A DNA stretch of 64,000 bases from Zoogloeaceae bacterium G21618-S1 (GTDB lineage: Bacteria; Pseudomonadota; Gammaproteobacteria; Burkholderiales; Rhodocyclaceae). Positions 54,901-61,887 of this stretch are shown piece after piece (within the stretch, counting starts at the first letter, position 1; every line of letters begins with the position of its first letter). The stretch is taken from the NCBI GenBank assembly GCA_027214125.1, contig JAPWHF010000008.1, positions 1 through 64,000 on the forward strand, read 5' to 3'. The position numbers were made by a program, and so were the translations under genes. The notes beneath the pieces are model-generated. The model was not told the origin of the DNA. It saw only the letters and a program-made list of their open reading frames with translations, and searched no databases.

Positions 54901-55425
54901 GACACCGAGCTGGCCTCGTCGCTGATGTACCCCAAGGTCTTCGCCGACTATGTCGCACACGAAGCCAAATACGGCGACGTCTCCGTGCTACCCACCCCGG
55001 CCTTCTTCTACGGTCTGGCCGACGGTGAAGAAGTGGTGGTCGACATCGATCGCGGCAAAACCCTGGTCATCCGCCTGCTCGGCCGCGCCGAATCCGACGA
55101 CGGTCAGATGAAACTCTTCTTCGAGCTCAACGGCCAGCCGCGCCTGATCAAGGTGCCCCGCGCCGGTGTGGTCAACACCAGCGACCGACCCAAGGCGCAA
55201 GACGGCAACCCCGACCAGATCGGCGCACCCATGCCCGGCGTGATCGGCAGCGTCGGCGCCCGCGACGGCCAACACGTGAATCGTGGCGACACGCTGATGA
55301 CACTCGAAGCCATGAAAATGGAACTGGCCATCAAGGCCGAGCGCGACGGCACCATCGCCGCCGTGCACGTCAAGCCCGGCACCCAGGTCAACGCCAAGGA
55401 CTTGCTGATCGAATTCAAGCCCTGA
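51967..55425 (+). CDS. pyc: Pyruvate carboxylase
   Basis: A 1152-residue single-chain pyruvate carboxylase: biotin carboxylase (1-450; ATP loop SWGGGGRGMRVVE, HVEVQVLGD, EVNPRIQVEHTVTEQ), carboxyltransferase (about 530-800; TDTSMRDAHQSLFATRMRT, KDMAGVCRPRAASALV, HFHTHDTSG), tetramerisation region and C-terminal biotinyl domain with EAMKMEL (Lys biotinylated). Converts pyruvate and bicarbonate to oxaloacetate; anaplerotic. ATG 51967 has AGGA 10 bases upstream. Confidence 0.97.
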   Translation: MNPIKSILVANRSEIAIRVFRAASEMNIRTVAIYSKEDRLSLHRFKADEAYLVGEGKGPIAAYLDIDDIIRVAKEAHVDAIHPGYGLLSENPDFAEACAKAGIRFIGPSPDAMRRLGNKVTARHLAESAGVPVVPATDALPYDLAGAKAAAAKVGYPMMLKASWGGGGRGMRVVETEADLGPAMEVARREAGSAFGNDEVYLEKLVRRARHVEVQVLGDTHGNLIHLFERDCSVQRRNQKVVERAPAPYLDEKTRSDLCAAALRLAREVGYSHAGTVEFLMDADTGAYYFIEVNPRIQVEHTVTEQVTGIDIVKAQIRVTEGVRIGDEDSSIPTQDKIRLNGHALQCRVTTEDPENGFAPDYGKLTAYRSASGMGVRLDGGTAYAGAVITPYYDSLLVKVTAWGNTAVEAASRMDRALREFRIRGVTTNLAFLENVIAHPQFLSGECITRFIDDTPALFEFTPRRDRATRLLSFIGEVTVNGSPEMKGRTAPVGPLAAPILPKADLTVSPPAGSRDRLKALGADAFAQWMRDTPQVLLTDTSMRDAHQSLFATRMRTRDMVAVAPHYARLGSELFSMECWGGATFDVALRFLKEDPWTRLAELREAMPNLLLQMLLRASNAVGYTNYPDNVVRQFVKQAAAGRDGEGGIDLFRVFDSLNWVDNMRVAIDAVRDTGALCEAAICYTGDLFDTHRPKYNLQYYVKMAKDLEKAGAQILAIKDMAGVCRPRAASALVKALRDEVGLPIHFHTHDTSGIAAASVLAAVEAGVDAVDGALDALSGLTAQPNLGSIVAALQGHDRDPGVDLANLQKLSRYWEGVRRQYAPFEADIRSGTSDVYLHEMPGGQYTNLREQARAVGIDHHWPEVAQAYAQVNLLFGDIVKVTPTSKVVGDMALFMVTNGLTPADVMDPAREIAFPESVVQLMRGELGYPADGFPEALQAKVLGGEKPMIGRAGDHLPAVDLDATRAELSKTLERDATDTELASSLMYPKVFADYVAHEAKYGDVSVLPTPAFFYGLADGEEVVVDIDRGKTLVIRLLGRAESDDGQMKLFFELNGQPRLIKVPRAGVVNTSDRPKAQDGNPDQIGAPMPGVIGSVGARDGQHVNRGDTLMTLEAMKMELAIKAERDGTIAAVHVKPGTQVNAKDLLIEFKP

Positions 55426-55769
55426 GTACCACGCCACCGGCGTCGCCAGTGCGACCCCGGTGGCGCTTCCACCTGCGCCGACACCGCATCACCTCCCAGC
55501 CCCCGGGTTGATCATCGGCCGCACCGCGCTTTCCCGCGCCCGCGGCAGTCACGCCCGCAAACTCCCACGCCCTGAGACCGACCCGTCCGCCGCGGCAAGC
55601 CCGCGTACTCCGCGTCAACTGCACCGATCGTGCGGCTCGCCTGTGAGCAGCGCCACTCCATGACATACGCGTGACGAAACAGCCGTTCCCAACAAAAACA
55701 CAAGCGATTTTCGCACCGCAACAATTTGAAGAAACTGATACCCCGTCCGGGCTATTGTTGCCTCCCTGC
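55426..55769. other. Spacer between pyc and the ketosynthase operon
   Basis: No gene is supported here. The first part (to 55660) is GC-rich without a clear terminator for pyc; the second part (55670-55769) is AT-richer and probably holds the promoter of the ketosynthase operon. The ketosynthase frame is open back to 55671 but the family sequence begins at 55833. Confidence 0.4.
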
Positions 55770-55820
55770 AGTAATGACATATTCATTTTCTCCGGACAGC
55801 CGGAGACACATGTCATTACT
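55770..55820. repeat. Nested inverted repeat directly upstream of the ketosynthase gene
   Basis: Outer arms AGTAATGACAT (55770-55780) and ATGTCATTACT (55810-55820) are perfect 11-base inverted copies; inside them CTCCGG (55790-55795) and CCGGAG (55800-55805) form a second stem with ACAG loop. The structure ends 12 bases before the ATG at 55833 and just before its ribosome site (GGACGGA). It could be an operator for a dimeric regulator or an mRNA structure controlling translation. Confidence 0.6.
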
Positions 55821-55832
55821 CTGGACGGACCA

Positions 55833-57086
55833 ATGCATACAGACAAGCAGCGACGCGTCGCAATTACCGGCTATGGCGCGGTTTGCGCCCTGGGCGAGAA
55901 TTCCGGCGAGATCTGGGATTCGATCATGGCCTACAAGGTCGGCTACCAGCGCGTCGAATTCTCCAATTCGGGTATCAAGGCCAAGTTCTTTGGCTTCATG
56001 GACGATGATCGCAACCGCTACAAGGGCTTGCCGAAATCCGTCCTGAAAATGCTGCCGCTGTTCGCCAAGAACGCCTTGGTGGCCACCCGGGAGGCGCTGA
56101 CCATGGCGCTCGGGCCCGACAAAGCCCTGACGGACACGGTCAGTCCGTTCGACGCGGGCGTGATCATCGGCACCGGCTGGGGCGGCATCGACGCGGCGAA
56201 CATCAACAACAACGACTACCGCGCATGCGGCCTGGCGTCCTCCTTCGCCACCTTGATGTCAATGAATAGCGCAGCGACAGCCGCCGCTTCGCTCACCTGG
56301 AATCTACGCGGCTACCAGAACACGCCCGTCGCCGCCTGCGCCACCGGCACGATTGCCATTGGCGATGCCTACGAAGCGATCCGCTCCGGGCGGGCCAAAG
56401 TCATGCTGGCGGGCGGCAGCGAGTCGCTCAAGGAGCAGTTCAACGTCTGGTCGATCGACGTGATGCAGGCGCTGAGCAAAGAGCAGGACGACCCGCGCCT
56501 GGCCTGCTGCCCCTTCAACACTCAGCGCAGTGGCTTCGTGCTATCAGAAGGCGCAGCGGTGCTGTGCCTCGAGGACATGGCACATGCAGAGCAGCGCGGA
56601 GCACGCATCCTGGGTGAAATCACCGGCTACGCCAACTACACCGACGCCTACGACATGACCGCACCAGCACTTGACCTGGAGGCCCGCCGACGCGCCATTG
56701 TCGATAGTCTCAAGGCCGCCGGGACCACGCCCGAGCAGATCGACTACATCAATCTGCATGGCACCTCGACACCGCTCAACGACATCAACGAAAGCAACGC
56801 CGTAAAGGCCGCGCTGGGCAAGGCCGCCTATCACATCCCGATGTCGAGCACCAAATCGTATTCCGGTCATCTGATCGGCGCCGCCGGCGCGCTGGAGAGC
56901 ATTGTCTGCCTCAAGGCCATGGAACACAGCGTGATCCCGGCCACCATCCACCTGGACCAGCGCGATGCCGCCTGCGACCTCAACTACACACCCAACGAGC
57001 ACGTTCCTGCCCGTATCGACAAAGCGGTCAACCTGAGTTTCGGATTCGGCGGCGCGAACGCAGCCATCGTCCTGGAACGACGCTAG
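55833..57086 (+). CDS. Beta-ketoacyl synthase, FabF-like, of a small biosynthetic operon
   Basis: A 417-residue thiolase-fold condensing enzyme. The catalytic triad is complete at positions close to E. coli FabF: Cys169 (VAACATGTIAIG), His309 (NLHGTSTPLND) and His346 (SYSGHLIGAAG), so it is a genuine decarboxylative synthase, not a chain-length factor. Start ATG 55833 (MHTDKQRRVAITGYG) matches family starts; the frame extends upstream through the nested repeat. Unusual for FabF are KVGYQRVEFSNSGIKAKFFG near the N-terminus and NINNNDYRACGLASS. It condenses malonyl-ACP with an acyl starter; substrate unknown. First gene of the operon. Confidence 0.92.
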   Translation: MHTDKQRRVAITGYGAVCALGENSGEIWDSIMAYKVGYQRVEFSNSGIKAKFFGFMDDDRNRYKGLPKSVLKMLPLFAKNALVATREALTMALGPDKALTDTVSPFDAGVIIGTGWGGIDAANINNNDYRACGLASSFATLMSMNSAATAAASLTWNLRGYQNTPVAACATGTIAIGDAYEAIRSGRAKVMLAGGSESLKEQFNVWSIDVMQALSKEQDDPRLACCPFNTQRSGFVLSEGAAVLCLEDMAHAEQRGARILGEITGYANYTDAYDMTAPALDLEARRRAIVDSLKAAGTTPEQIDYINLHGTSTPLNDINESNAVKAALGKAAYHIPMSSTKSYSGHLIGAAGALESIVCLKAMEHSVIPATIHLDQRDAACDLNYTPNEHVPARIDKAVNLSFGFGGANAAIVLERR

Positions 57087-57095
57087 GAGGGCGCA

Positions 57096-57911
57096 ATGAC
57101 AACACTGACGGAAACGCGTCATGCCCCCCGTGTCCTCGGTTTCGGCGCCGACCTCGTCCGCGCCTGGGCGACCTTCTCGAGCGATTTCAACCCGGTGCAT
57201 TTCGATACTTTCCATGCTCGGGAAGCCGGTCTGGATGGTGTGATTGTGCACGGCATGCTCGCCCTGCTGCCGATCAAGCAGGCGATGGCCGAGGTCGCCA
57301 CCGAGCACGGTTTGCCGCCGTCTGAGTGGTCCGGCTTTCGTGCCGTGTTCCGCAAGTCAATCCCGCTCGACGCACCGTGCCGCCTGAGCATCGGCGAAGG
57401 GCGCCAGGGCATGGACTTTCGGCTCAAATCCGAGACGCACGGCGACGAACACTTTCGCGGCAGCCTGTTCGCGACCGTCGCGCCAACCGCGTCGATCGGG
57501 CCCTGCCGATCGCTCGACGATCACGCAATGCTTGAACAGCGCGAGGCCCTGGCGCAGATCTGGCCCGGCATCAACGCACACTGGGTACTGCTAGACGCCA
57601 TCATTTTTGCCGACTTCCTGCGTAGTCATCTGGCCGTAGTTCAGCAAGAAGCACTCACACGCATGGGCTGCAACCCATGTGCACCTGCGCGTATCGCGAT
57701 GTTCCAGACCAGCCACAGCGTGACCTACCACGCCCGCCTGGCCGACCCGGCAACGCCCGCCCCCCGCAACCTGAGCTACGTCGTCCCTGAAGAGAAAAAC
57801 ATGATTGCGAACGGCCACCAGGTTATGGGCACCGTGCCGATGCATGTATCCGACCACCACGGGCCGGTCATGCAGATCGATGTGGGCCTGATGGCAAAAC
57901 TACTGACCTAA
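57096..57911 (+). CDS. MaoC/hotdog-type dehydratase
   Basis: A 271-residue protein, double-hotdog length. The N-terminal half has the hydratase-2 motif SSDFNPVHFDTFHAREAGLD with the Asp/His catalytic pair and GVIVHGML; the C-terminal half lacks it, so one active site is expected, as in eukaryotic-type or HsaB/Rv0241-like double-hotdog enzymes. Likely dehydrates beta-hydroxyacyl-ACP, replacing FabZ, in this operon. Starts 9 bases after the ketosynthase. Confidence 0.82.
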   Translation: MTTLTETRHAPRVLGFGADLVRAWATFSSDFNPVHFDTFHAREAGLDGVIVHGMLALLPIKQAMAEVATEHGLPPSEWSGFRAVFRKSIPLDAPCRLSIGEGRQGMDFRLKSETHGDEHFRGSLFATVAPTASIGPCRSLDDHAMLEQREALAQIWPGINAHWVLLDAIIFADFLRSHLAVVQQEALTRMGCNPCAPARIAMFQTSHSVTYHARLADPATPAPRNLSYVVPEEKNMIANGHQVMGTVPMHVSDHHGPVMQIDVGLMAKLLT

Positions 57912-57937
57912 CCCCCCCTCACCTCCCGGAGAAACCA

Positions 57938-58195
57938 ATGGAAATCTACGACTTTCTGAAAGACGCCGTGTTATCGCTGACTGACTTTGACGAGGACGAT
58001 CTCTCTCTCGACAGCACCCTCGAAGACATCGCGCTGGACAGTCTCGACTATGTCGAAATCCAGGTCGGATTGAAGAAGAACTTCAGCGTCGAACTCGATG
58101 GCGACCATCTGGCGAGCGGCAAAATCCGCTCCCTGCGCGACCTGTGCGACTACATCGAACAGGTTCGCAACGGCGCCGACATCGCTGTTGCCTGA
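57938..58195 (+). CDS. Acyl carrier protein
   Basis: An 85-residue ACP, acidic, four-helix fold, phosphopantetheine serine at S35 in ALDSLDYVEIQ (usual DSL motif). Carries the growing chain for the ketosynthase, dehydratase and reductase of the operon. A dedicated phosphopantetheinyl transferase is not present in the window. GGAGA precedes the ATG. Confidence 0.93.
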   Translation: MEIYDFLKDAVLSLTDFDEDDLSLDSTLEDIALDSLDYVEIQVGLKKNFSVELDGDHLASGKIRSLRDLCDYIEQVRNGADIAVA

Positions 58196-58229
58196 TCGCT
58201 GACCGCCATCCGCTCAGAAGGAACACCTT

Positions 58230-59129
58230 ATGGAATCCGTTCTCACACCACCGATCGAACTGTCGCAGAGGCGATCGGACACCATCGCCAGGCTCATCAC
58301 GAGCTCGTACGAAAAGTACATGGACGTCAACACCGTCGTCGCCTGGAACAAAGGCATCGACCGCAAGCTGCTGCCCAAGGATCCGACCCAGAGCTGGATC
58401 TACGGCACCCTCTGGTGGGACATACTCACCGATGAACAGCGCACCGAGGTGCTGTGGCTGGAAACCGCACGCGATGCCTCCATGTTCATCACGCTTGAAA
58501 CCTCCTTGCCACCGCTCTACGTGGGATACATCAATCGCTACGGCGATGCCCTGCCGCGCGACGTCTATGAATACATGATGATTTTCTCGAAAGAGGAGAT
58601 CAACCACACGCTCGCCTTCCGTCGCTATATGAAAATGGCCGGACTCAAGATGTTCCGCCCGGCGGATGGCATTTTCGAACTGCTGGTACACAAGCTGCCG
58701 ACCATGCACCCGGTGTCCGGCATGCTGGTCACCGTGGTGCTCGAACTGGTCGCCGAACTGGCGGCCATGCACGCCACCAAAGGCGACAACATCGAGCCGC
58801 GCACGGTGGAAATGTTCCACCAGCACCACGAAGAAGAGGCCCGCCACATCGCGTTTGGCCGGCTCATCGGCGACGCCTACTTCGAAACCGCACCGGAGGC
58901 CGATCTGGCGCAGATGCGTGGCTTGCTGCGCAATCTCATGGATCGCCTGATTCCGCAATTTACCTATAACCCGGAAATTGCCGAACACACCTCCTTCGCC
59001 TTTCCGATTGCCCGGGACGATCACGCCGCCATCGCAGCAGTGCGCAGTTCGGCCGCCAACCAGGCACTCAACGCCAAACGTTTCGCGCCGCTCTATTCCT
59101 GGCTGCGCAAACTGGGCGTATGTGAATGA
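58230..59129 (+). CDS. AurF-type diiron oxygenase
   Basis: A 299-residue ferritin-like protein. Aligning spacing with AurF gives all seven iron ligands: E90, E123, H126 (EEINH), E172, H199, E203 and H206 (HHEEEARH). AurF-family enzymes N-oxygenate arylamines or hydroxylate carbon on carrier-bound or free substrates; the chemistry here cannot be told from sequence. Ferredoxin and FAD genes in the same operon may supply electrons. The stop overlaps the next ATG (ATGA), so production of the oxygenase and the FAD protein is coupled. Confidence 0.88.
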   Translation: MESVLTPPIELSQRRSDTIARLITSSYEKYMDVNTVVAWNKGIDRKLLPKDPTQSWIYGTLWWDILTDEQRTEVLWLETARDASMFITLETSLPPLYVGYINRYGDALPRDVYEYMMIFSKEEINHTLAFRRYMKMAGLKMFRPADGIFELLVHKLPTMHPVSGMLVTVVLELVAELAAMHATKGDNIEPRTVEMFHQHHEEEARHIAFGRLIGDAYFETAPEADLAQMRGLLRNLMDRLIPQFTYNPEIAEHTSFAFPIARDDHAAIAAVRSSAANQALNAKRFAPLYSWLRKLGVCE

Positions 59130-60703
59130 GCACGCCCCAGTGGGACGCCATTTGTGTCGGCGCCGGCATCACCAGTCTGGCGTTCGCCGCGCATGTGGTC
59201 GCCTGGCGACCGGGGGCCCGGGTGCTGGTCGTGGACAAGCATTCAGTCGCGGGCGGCTATGCCTCGGCGTTTCGTCGCCCCAAGATCGGGGCGCAATTCG
59301 AATGCAGTCTGCACAAACTCAGCGGAACCGGGCCGGGGGGCAATCTGCGGCGCATTTTCGGCGTCCTGGGGCTCGATCGGGAGCTGGACATGGTGGTGCC
59401 GCAAGACTATTTCCACGCCCACCTGCCCGGCGCCAGCCTAGGTCTGAGCAATCAACCCGCCGCCTTGCTGGCTGCGTTGAGCGAGCGTTTTCCGGCCGAA
59501 GCGGCCGCCTTGCGCGCGTTCATGGACGAGGTCGAGGTGCATGGCAAGAACGGCTACTTCATGCATCAGATGCTCGAAGGCAGCTACGCGCCCGATCTCA
59601 AGCAACTACGTCATGCCCATGCCAACCTCAAGGGCATCAACGTCACCGACGCACTGAGCCTCCGTTTCAGCGACCCCTATCTACGCGAAATCCTTGCCGC
59701 TCCGGGCATCTATGTCGGCGGTTACCCCGAAGACCTGGGCTACCTGTACTACCTGCACGTGGTTTACGCCACCTTGCACATGGGCAACGCTTATGTACGC
59801 GGCGGCGCTCAGCATCTGTCCGACACCTTGGCGGCGCGCATTCGCGCCGCCGGTGGCGAGGTCCTGCTGGGGACTACGGTCAAGCGAATCCTGGTGGACG
59901 CAAACCAACAAGCCACTGGCATCGAGACGACACGGGGGCGTTTCTTGTCGGAGAACGTTTTCATCAACGCCTCGCCCCACTACGCGCTCGAGCACCTCTT
60001 TGATGACACGCCGGCACTGGCGCGCGTGCGCGAAAAGAGTGCGGCCTTGCGACCATCGCGCGCTACCACAACGGTGTATCTCACCACCGATACAGCGCCC
60101 GCTGCGCTGGGCTTGATCAGCTCGGAGAGCATGCTTTTCGGCCTCGGTCAGGACGACGGCGTTGCCGCCCGACGCGCCGCCGACGCGTCGGACGGTGACC
60201 CCGCTCTGGGCGAACAGGCCTTCTGGGAGGCGTCCGCCATGGAAGTCACCAACTACCACGCGCTCGACCCCGCTGCCGGCCAGGTCGTGTGCCTGAATGT
60301 GCTCGACAACATGGCGCACTGGCCCAAACGGCGCAGCCCCGACTACCGGCAAAAGAAGGCCCGCGCCGAGGCGGCCTTGCTGGGGCGCCTGTACGCGGCC
60401 TATCCGCAAATGCAGGGGCATGTGCTCAGCACCGAAGTGGCCTCGCCACGCACCTATGAACGCTTTACCAACAACACCGACGGCGCCGGCTATGGCGCGA
60501 TGGTGGGCCCCGACGCCTCGGCGTTCAGTTTCCATCGCAACTTCCCGATCAGCGGCGTGCAGTTTCTCAGTGCCTGGGTGGCCGGGCCAAGCTACGAAGC
60601 CTCCTTTGGCTATGCCGAGGTCAAGTCGCGACAGTGGATCCGCCAACTGCGCCTGCAGCACCACGTCGAAGGCCGCCGCCGCAATCTGGTCGGCGTCGCC
60701 TGA
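59126..60703 (+). CDS. FAD-dependent desaturase/isomerase, CrtI/retinol-saturase type
   Basis: A 525-residue NAD(P)/FAD protein of the phytoene desaturase/COG1233 family: N-terminal FAD fold DAICVGAGITSLAFAAHVVA, dinucleotide acidic residue (VLVVDKHSVAGGYAS), MGNAYVRGGAQHLSDTLA, and C-terminal GVQFLSAWVAGPSYEASFGY. Members desaturate, saturate or isomerise polyenes. With a KS/KR/DH set it could introduce or rearrange double bonds in the acyl product. Translationally coupled to the oxygenase gene. Confidence 0.85.
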   Translation: MSTPQWDAICVGAGITSLAFAAHVVAWRPGARVLVVDKHSVAGGYASAFRRPKIGAQFECSLHKLSGTGPGGNLRRIFGVLGLDRELDMVVPQDYFHAHLPGASLGLSNQPAALLAALSERFPAEAAALRAFMDEVEVHGKNGYFMHQMLEGSYAPDLKQLRHAHANLKGINVTDALSLRFSDPYLREILAAPGIYVGGYPEDLGYLYYLHVVYATLHMGNAYVRGGAQHLSDTLAARIRAAGGEVLLGTTVKRILVDANQQATGIETTRGRFLSENVFINASPHYALEHLFDDTPALARVREKSAALRPSRATTTVYLTTDTAPAALGLISSESMLFGLGQDDGVAARRAADASDGDPALGEQAFWEASAMEVTNYHALDPAAGQVVCLNVLDNMAHWPKRRSPDYRQKKARAEAALLGRLYAAYPQMQGHVLSTEVASPRTYERFTNNTDGAGYGAMVGPDASAFSFHRNFPISGVQFLSAWVAGPSYEASFGYAEVKSRQWIRQLRLQHHVEGRRRNLVGVA

Positions 60704-60729
60704 CGACACCTATCTTTCTGGATGACATC

Positions 60730-61488
60730 GTGACCGAACAAACAACCGAACAGACACGCCCCTGGGTGCTGGTCACCGGCGGATCCCGTGGCATTGGCCG
60801 CGGGATCGTCGAACGACTCGCCGACGAAGGCTACGACATCGTTTTCACCTTTCTCAAGGCCGAGTCGCTTGCAGCCAGCCTCGAAGATGCGCTGCACGGG
60901 CAAGGGCAGCGAGCCGTCGGTGTGCGCTGCGACGCCACCGACGAATCGCAGGTCAAGGCCATGGCAGAGCACCTGGTGGCCGAGCGTGGCGCGCCGCATG
61001 CCTTGATTCTCAACGCCGGCATCACTCAGGACGCACTGTTGATGAGCATGCGCACCGAGCAATGGGACGATGTCATCAGTGCCAATTTGCGCTCGATCTT
61101 CCTGGCGGCGCGGGCGTTTCTCCCGGCCATGCTTGAGCGCCGCGACGGCGCCATCGTGCTGATGTCATCGGTAACCGCGCTGAAAGGCAACACCGGCCAG
61201 ACCAACTACGCGGCAACCAAGGCCGCCATGATGGGCGTGGCCCGTTCACTCGCCCTGGAAGTCGGGCGCTTCAATATCCGCGTCAATGCCATTGCACCGG
61301 GTTTCATCGCCACCGACATGGTCGACGGTTTTCCGGAAGCGCGGCTGGCGCAAATCAAGAAAAGCATTCCGCTGCGCCGGCTGGGGACAGCCGACGATGT
61401 CGCCGCACTCGCCAGTTTTCTCGTCTCAGCCAACTCGACCTACATCACCGGCCAGACCTTTGTGGTCGACGGTGGCTTGTCAGCATAA
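60730..61488 (+). CDS. Short-chain 3-oxoacyl-ACP reductase, FabG-like
   Basis: A 252-residue SDR: cofactor loop [15 protein letters not shown] motif [14 protein letters not shown], catalytic Ser/Tyr/Lys in [20 protein letters not shown], and C-terminal [13 protein letters not shown], all as in FabG. It reduces beta-ketoacyl-ACP with NADPH. The start is GTG 60730 ([17 protein letters not shown]), with only a weak GGATGA site; upstream frame overlaps the desaturase. 26 bases from the desaturase stop. Confidence 0.92.
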   Translation: MTEQTTEQTRPWVLVTGGSRGIGRGIVERLADEGYDIVFTFLKAESLAASLEDALHGQGQRAVGVRCDATDESQVKAMAEHLVAERGAPHALILNAGITQDALLMSMRTEQWDDVISANLRSIFLAARAFLPAMLERRDGAIVLMSSVTALKGNTGQTNYAATKAAMMGVARSLALEVGRFNIRVNAIAPGFIATDMVDGFPEARLAQIKKSIPLRRLGTADDVAALASFLVSANSTYITGQTFVVDGGLSA

Positions 61489-61501
61489 GGGGGAGCCGCC
61501 C

Positions 61502-61858
61502 GTGACTTACGTGGTGACCGACAGCTGCATCAACTGCAAATACACCGATTGCGTCGAGGTGTGCCCGGCGGACTGTTTCTATGAAGGCGCGAATTTCATG
61601 GTGATCGCCCCGGACGAGTGTGTGGATTGCGGCCTGTGCGAGGTCGAGTGTCCGGTCAATGCCATCGTCTCCGAAAGCGATCTGGATGAAGCCGGGCGGC
61701 ACTGGGTCACGCTCAACGCCGAGCTGGCTGCGCAATGGCCGCGCCGTACCGTGCGGGGCGAAGCCTTGCCCGATGCGGATCAGTGGGCGAGCGTCAGCGA
61801 GAAACGTCCACACCTTGACCACGCGCCCGGCGACACCGTCGGCGATGCCGTGACCTGA
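61502..61858 (+). CDS. Seven-iron-type ferredoxin (FdxA-like)
   Basis: A 118-residue ferredoxin: [21 protein letters not shown] and [14 protein letters not shown] give ligands for one [3Fe-4S]/[4Fe-4S] plus one [4Fe-4S] cluster, as in Azotobacter FdI and FdxA. GTG start 61502 with GGGGGAG 8 bases upstream. Part of the operon, so probably the electron donor of the diiron oxygenase. Confidence 0.92.
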   Translation: MTYVVTDSCINCKYTDCVEVCPADCFYEGANFMVIAPDECVDCGLCEVECPVNAIVSESDLDEAGRHWVTLNAELAAQWPRRTVRGEALPDADQWASVSEKRPHLDHAPGDTVGDAVT

Positions 61859-61887
61859 TCCTGCAATTTAGAAAATAGGCTAAATCA

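Noticed and set aside
51940-54960. Long open frames on the minus strand opposite pyc (555 and 449 codons)
   Set aside because: They oppose the conserved pyruvate carboxylase, show low-complexity Gly/Ala/Val/His-rich sequence and no domain.
55671-55832. 54-residue N-terminal extension of the ketosynthase
   Set aside because: Family sequences start at MHTDKQRRVAITGYG; the extension would be encoded by the nested inverted repeat and has no ribosome site.
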